Of a stretch of 7,255 bases of DNA, positions 4,941 to 7,255 are shown one piece after another. Within the stretch, counting starts at the first letter, position 1. The number at the start of each line of letters is the position of its first letter. The DNA is from JBAYSY01 sp041675885. Its GTDB lineage: Bacteria > Pseudomonadota > Alphaproteobacteria > Rhodobacterales > Rhodobacteraceae. The notes under the pieces were generated by a model, which did no database searches, had not been told where the DNA came from, and worked only from the letters and a program-made list of their open reading frames with translations. A program made the position numbers and the translations under genes. The stretch spans positions 1 through 7,255 of the forward strand of contig JBAYSY010000074.1 in NCBI GenBank assembly GCA_041675885.1, read 5' to 3'.

Positions 4941-5846
4941 TCAGGCGAAGATCATCGACGACAGCCGCCTGCGGCCCTTCAGCACGACCGGGTCGGTCGG
5001 CTTCAGCGCCTCGAAGATGGTCAGAAGCTGGGTCTTGGCCGCGCCGTCGTTCCAGTCGCGGTCGCGGCGGAACAGTTCCAGAAGCTGCCCGACCGCCTCT
5101 TCGACCTGCCCGGCGGCATGGAGCGCCTGCGCCAGATCGAACCGGGCCTGATGGTTGGCCGGATCGGCCTCGACCGCGGCGGTCAGATCGCCCACCGGCC
5201 CGGCGTTCGCCGCCTGCTTCGCCAGTTCGACCTGGGCCCGCGCGGCCTCGACCTCGGCGGTGCGCGCCATTTCGGGGGCGGCGGTGTCGAGGAAGGCTTC
5301 GGCCTTTTCCGCCTCGCCCATCGCCAGATAGGCGCGGGCAAGCCCGGCGAAGGCGGCGGCGTTGCCCGGCTCCTCGGCCAGGATGGCGGCGAAGGTCTCG
5401 GCCGCATCGACCGCCGCGCCCTCGTCGAGCATGGTTTCCGCCGCCGCGATGGCCTCGGCCAGCCCGCCGTCGCCCGCGAGGGCCGCCACCCGCTCGATGA
5501 ATTTGCCCAGTTCCGACGCGGGCAGCGCACCCTGGAACCCGTCGACCGGCTGGCCCTGCCAGAAGGCATAGACCGTCGGCACCGACTGCACCCGCAGTTG
5601 CGCGGCGATGCCCTGGCTTTCATCGACGTTGACCTTGACCAGCCGCACCTTGCCGCGCGCCGCCGTCACCGCCGCTTCGAGCGCGGGCATCAGCGTCTTG
5701 CACGGCCCGCACCAGGGCGCCCAGAAATCGACGATCACCGGCACTTCGCGGCTGGCTTCGACCACATCGGCCATGAAGGTCGCATCGGTGGCGTCCTTGA
5801 TGAGATCCGCCGCGGCCCCGTTGGCGCTGGTTCCGAATTCGAGCAT
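4941..5846 (-). CDS. cnoX: CnoX/YbbN-like thioredoxin-TPR co-chaperone (301 aa)
   Basis: Thioredoxin domain followed by TPR-like repeats, the architecture of YbbN/CnoX. In E. coli, CnoX holds proteins damaged by hypochlorous acid and passes them to GroEL or DnaK. Residues 15-120 form the thioredoxin domain with FWAPWCGPCK (C46, C49) and the cis-proline loop VPTVYAF (P90). From about 125 to the C-terminus there are Ala-rich helical repeats (EAIAAAETMLDEG, AAFAGLARAYLAMGEAEKAEAFL, ARFDLAQALHAAGQVEEAV). It ends in a compact C-terminal segment RRRLSSMIFA. Unlike E. coli CnoX (SxxC type), both active-site cysteines are kept, so it may be redox-active; Caulobacter CnoX also has CGPC. The ATG at 5846 has GGAGG 6 nt upstream. 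Cytoplasmic; no signal peptide. It leads the LON-domain and Trm112-family genes. Confidence 0.9.
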   Translation of the reverse strand: MLEFGTSANGAAADLIKDATDATFMADVVEASREVPVIVDFWAPWCGPCKTLMPALEAAVTAARGKVRLVKVNVDESQGIAAQLRVQSVPTVYAFWQGQPVDGFQGALPASELGKFIERVAALAGDGGLAEAIAAAETMLDEGAAVDAAETFAAILAEEPGNAAAFAGLARAYLAMGEAEKAEAFLDTAAPEMARTAEVEAARAQVELAKQAANAGPVGDLTAAVEADPANHQARFDLAQALHAAGQVEEAVGQLLELFRRDRDWNDGAAKTQLLTIFEALKPTDPVVLKGRRRLSSMIFA

Positions 5847-5872
5847 CCCGCCCCTCCATTCCTCGCTTGCAG

Positions 5873-5903
5873 CCTATATGCGTCGTGGCGGGCCGCTTGC
5901 CAA
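5873..5903 (-). promoter_or_regulatory. Putative promoter of the cnoX-LON-Trm112 cluster
   Basis: On the minus strand TTGGCA (5903-5898, 5 of 6 to TTGACA) and TATAGG (5878-5873, 4 of 6 to TATAAT) are 19 bp apart. They lie 26 nt before the cnoX-like ATG, in the 74-bp gap after xthA. The spacer is slightly long. This position would give a leader of about 20 nt holding the GGAGG site. Confidence 0.4.
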
Positions 5904-5920
5904 GGGCGGGGCGGGGGTGC

Positions 5921-6709
5921 TCATAGATCGAATTCCGCCAGCACCGGCGCGTGGTCCGAGGGCTGCTGCCAGCCGCGCGCCGCCCGCAGGATGCGCGAGG
6001 AATGGCCCGCATTGGCGATATCCGCCGTGGCCCAGATATGGTCGAGCCTGCGGCCCTTGTCGGCGGCATCCCAGTCGGCGGCGCGGTAGGACCACCAGGA
6101 ATAGAGCGGCCCTTCGGGGATGTCCTTGCGGGTGATATCGACCCAGCCGCCTTCCTCCTGCGCGGCGGCCAGATGTTCGACCTCCACCGGGGTGTGGCTG
6201 ACGATCTTCAGCAGCGCCTTGTGGTTCCACACGTCGTCCTCGCGCGGGGCGATGTTGAGATCGCCGACGAGGATCGACCGGGCGGGGCGTTCCCAGCGGA
6301 ACCAGTCGCGCATCTCGGTCAGGTAGTCGAGCTTCTGGCCGAACTTCAGGTTCTGCTCGCGGTCGGGGATATCGCCGCCCGCCGGGACGTAGAAGTTGTG
6401 CACCGTGACCCCGTTTTCCAGCCGCGCCGCCACGTGGCGGGCATGGCCGAGCGCGGCGAAATCCTGTTCGCCCGCGTCTATGATCGGCAGTTTCGACAGG
6501 ATGGCGACGCCGTTGTAGCCCTTTTGCCCGCGGGCGACGATATGGGGATAACCCAGTTCCCGGAAGGTCTCGCGCGGGATCTTCTCGACCGGGCTCTTGC
6601 ATTCCTGGAGGCAGAGGACATCCGGCCCCTCCTCGGTCATCAGCCGCGCCACCAGCCCCTCGCGCAGGCGGACCGAGTTGATGTTCCATGTGGCGATGGT
6701 GAAGGGCAT
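5921..6709 (-). CDS. xthA: Exodeoxyribonuclease III (262 aa)
   Basis: Repairs abasic sites and blocked 3' ends in DNA (AP endonuclease, 3'-5' exonuclease and phosphatase) in base-excision repair. All catalytic residues of the exonuclease III/APE1 fold are visible: TWNINSVR with N9, LCLQECK with E36, YNGVAILSK (65-73), NFYVPAGGD with Y107, VGDLNIAP with D150 and N152, LDHIW with D223, and SDHAPV with D252/H253. The length (262 aa) matches E. coli XthA (268). AGGAG sits 8 nt before the ATG at 6709. It lies 110 bp downstream of the lpxK end and 74 bp upstream of the cnoX-like gene, all on the same strand. The full domain and motif set leaves little room for another family. Confidence 0.96.
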   Translation of the reverse strand: MPFTIATWNINSVRLREGLVARLMTEEGPDVLCLQECKSPVEKIPRETFRELGYPHIVARGQKGYNGVAILSKLPIIDAGEQDFAALGHARHVAARLENGVTVHNFYVPAGGDIPDREQNLKFGQKLDYLTEMRDWFRWERPARSILVGDLNIAPREDDVWNHKALLKIVSHTPVEVEHLAAAQEEGGWVDITRKDIPEGPLYSWWSYRAADWDAADKGRRLDHIWATADIANAGHSSRILRAARGWQQPSDHAPVLAEFDL

Positions 6710-6819
6710 CTGCGTTTCTCCTGTGGGGCGGGCTGCCGGGCGGGGCGACCCTAGAACAGGATCGCCCAGGATGGAACCACCCGGGCCGGAACGCCCCCCG
6801 CGACAGGCCCCCGCCGGGC

Positions 6820-7255
6820 CTACAGCCCCGCCCGTTCCAGCAGTCCGTCCAGCGCCGCCGGATCGTCCAGCCGCAGCCGCACCGGCAGGGTCAGCACCTT
6901 GCGCCGGAACGGGCGCGGCAGGCGCACGGCGTCCTTTTCCGTGGTGACGATCTGGGCGCCGAGCAGCTTCGCCTCGGCCTCGATCCGCCGCATCAGCGCG
7001 GGGTTCAGCGGCTGGTGATCGGCCAGCGGCACCGCGCGCAGCACTTCGGCCCCCTCGGCCTTCAGCGTGGCGAAGAACTTTTCCGGGTGGCCGATCCCGG
7101 CGAAGGCCAGCACCTTCTCGCCCCGCCAGTCGATCCCGGTGGCCAGGGGCGCAAGCGTGCCGGTCAGATGCGGCAGCCCGCCGATCGCCGCGCTCCAGCG
7201 GGTACGGAACGCCGTCTGCGCCGCCGGACCGCCGATCGACAGCAGCGCGTCGGCG
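6820..7255 (-). CDS. lpxK: Tetraacyldisaccharide 4'-kinase, C-terminal part (partial, 5' end beyond right edge)
   Basis: LpxK phosphorylates the 4' position of tetraacyldisaccharide-1-phosphate to form lipid IVA in lipid A biosynthesis, on the cytoplasmic face of the inner membrane. The visible 144 codons contain the C-terminal half: a SIGGPAAQ-like stretch, TGIDWRGEKVLAFAGIGHPEKFFATLKAEGAEVL with the family's AFAGIGxPEKFF motif, ADHQPL (the conserved DHxx segment), and IVTTEKDAVRLP, the TEKDxVRLP motif. The stop is TAG at 6822-6820. The Walker A part and the start codon lie outside the window. A GTG at 7113-7111 is internal and not the start. After the stop there is GC-rich sequence without an obvious terminator; the gap to xthA is 110 bp. 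Confidence 0.93.
   Translation of the reverse strand, partial: ADALLSIGGPAAQTAFRTRWSAAIGGLPHLTGTLAPLATGIDWRGEKVLAFAGIGHPEKFFATLKAEGAEVLRAVPLADHQPLNPALMRRIEAEAKLLGAQIVTTEKDAVRLPRPFRRKVLTLPVRLRLDDPAALDGLLERAGL

Noticed and set aside
4230..6089. A 619-codon plus-strand open frame opposite LON-domain, cnoX and xthA genes
   Set aside because: It is antisense to three well-recognised proteins, with Arg/Gly/His-rich composition and no domain; a by-product of third-position GC bias.
6741..6766. Inverted repeat GGGCGA...TCGCCC between lpxK and xthA as an operator or terminator
   Set aside because: It is only 6 bp of GC-rich match with a 13-14 nt loop; such pairs are expected by chance here and no T tract follows.

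Overview
The window looks like chromosome (with one scarred accessory edge) of a GC-rich alphaproteobacterium, most likely of the Rhodobacteraceae (Rhodobacter/Paracoccus relatives). I base this on the strong G/C bias at third codon positions, the protein styles, and the xthA - cnoX - LON-domain - Trm112 gene order, which I remember from that family. I could not run a database search, so the genus is not resolved.

Left edge (1-865). A minus-strand reading frame runs off the left end. It begins as a ParB/Spo0J N-terminal-domain protein and, after about 155 residues, turns into the start of an IS3-type transposase OrfB without a stop. This looks like an insertion or deletion scar that created a chimera. 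Next comes a 152-bp element (711-862). It has imperfect terminal inverted repeats beginning GAGACCGTTT and is flanked by TCA on both sides. One TCA is exactly the stop codon of the HU gene. It has the form of a non-autonomous MITE.

Middle (863-3846). A 95-aa HU-type nucleoid protein (minus) has its own promoter and an adjacent palindrome. A complete AMP nucleosidase gene, amn (minus), follows. Divergent from amn is a YeeZ-like Rossmann-fold epimerase/dehydratase family protein (plus), whose promoter spacing suggests a leaderless mRNA.

Right half (3847-7255, all minus). A convergent intergenic region with three GC hairpins separates the epimerase gene from a minus-strand cluster. In transcription order this is the end of lpxK (lipid A 4'-kinase, cut by the right edge), xthA (exonuclease III), cnoX/ybbN-like (thioredoxin plus TPR), a LON substrate-binding-domain protein, and a tiny Trm112/YcaR-family protein. 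The last two overlap by ATGA and are clearly translationally coupled. xthA (oxidised-DNA repair) and cnoX (protein protection under oxidative/chlorine stress) suggest a stress-maintenance neighbourhood; that link is an inference.

Most genes are ordinary core genes. I see no phage, CRISPR, toxin-antitoxin or defence system. The novel-looking material is at the left edge: the MITE-like element at the hup stop codon and the ParB/IS3 chimera.
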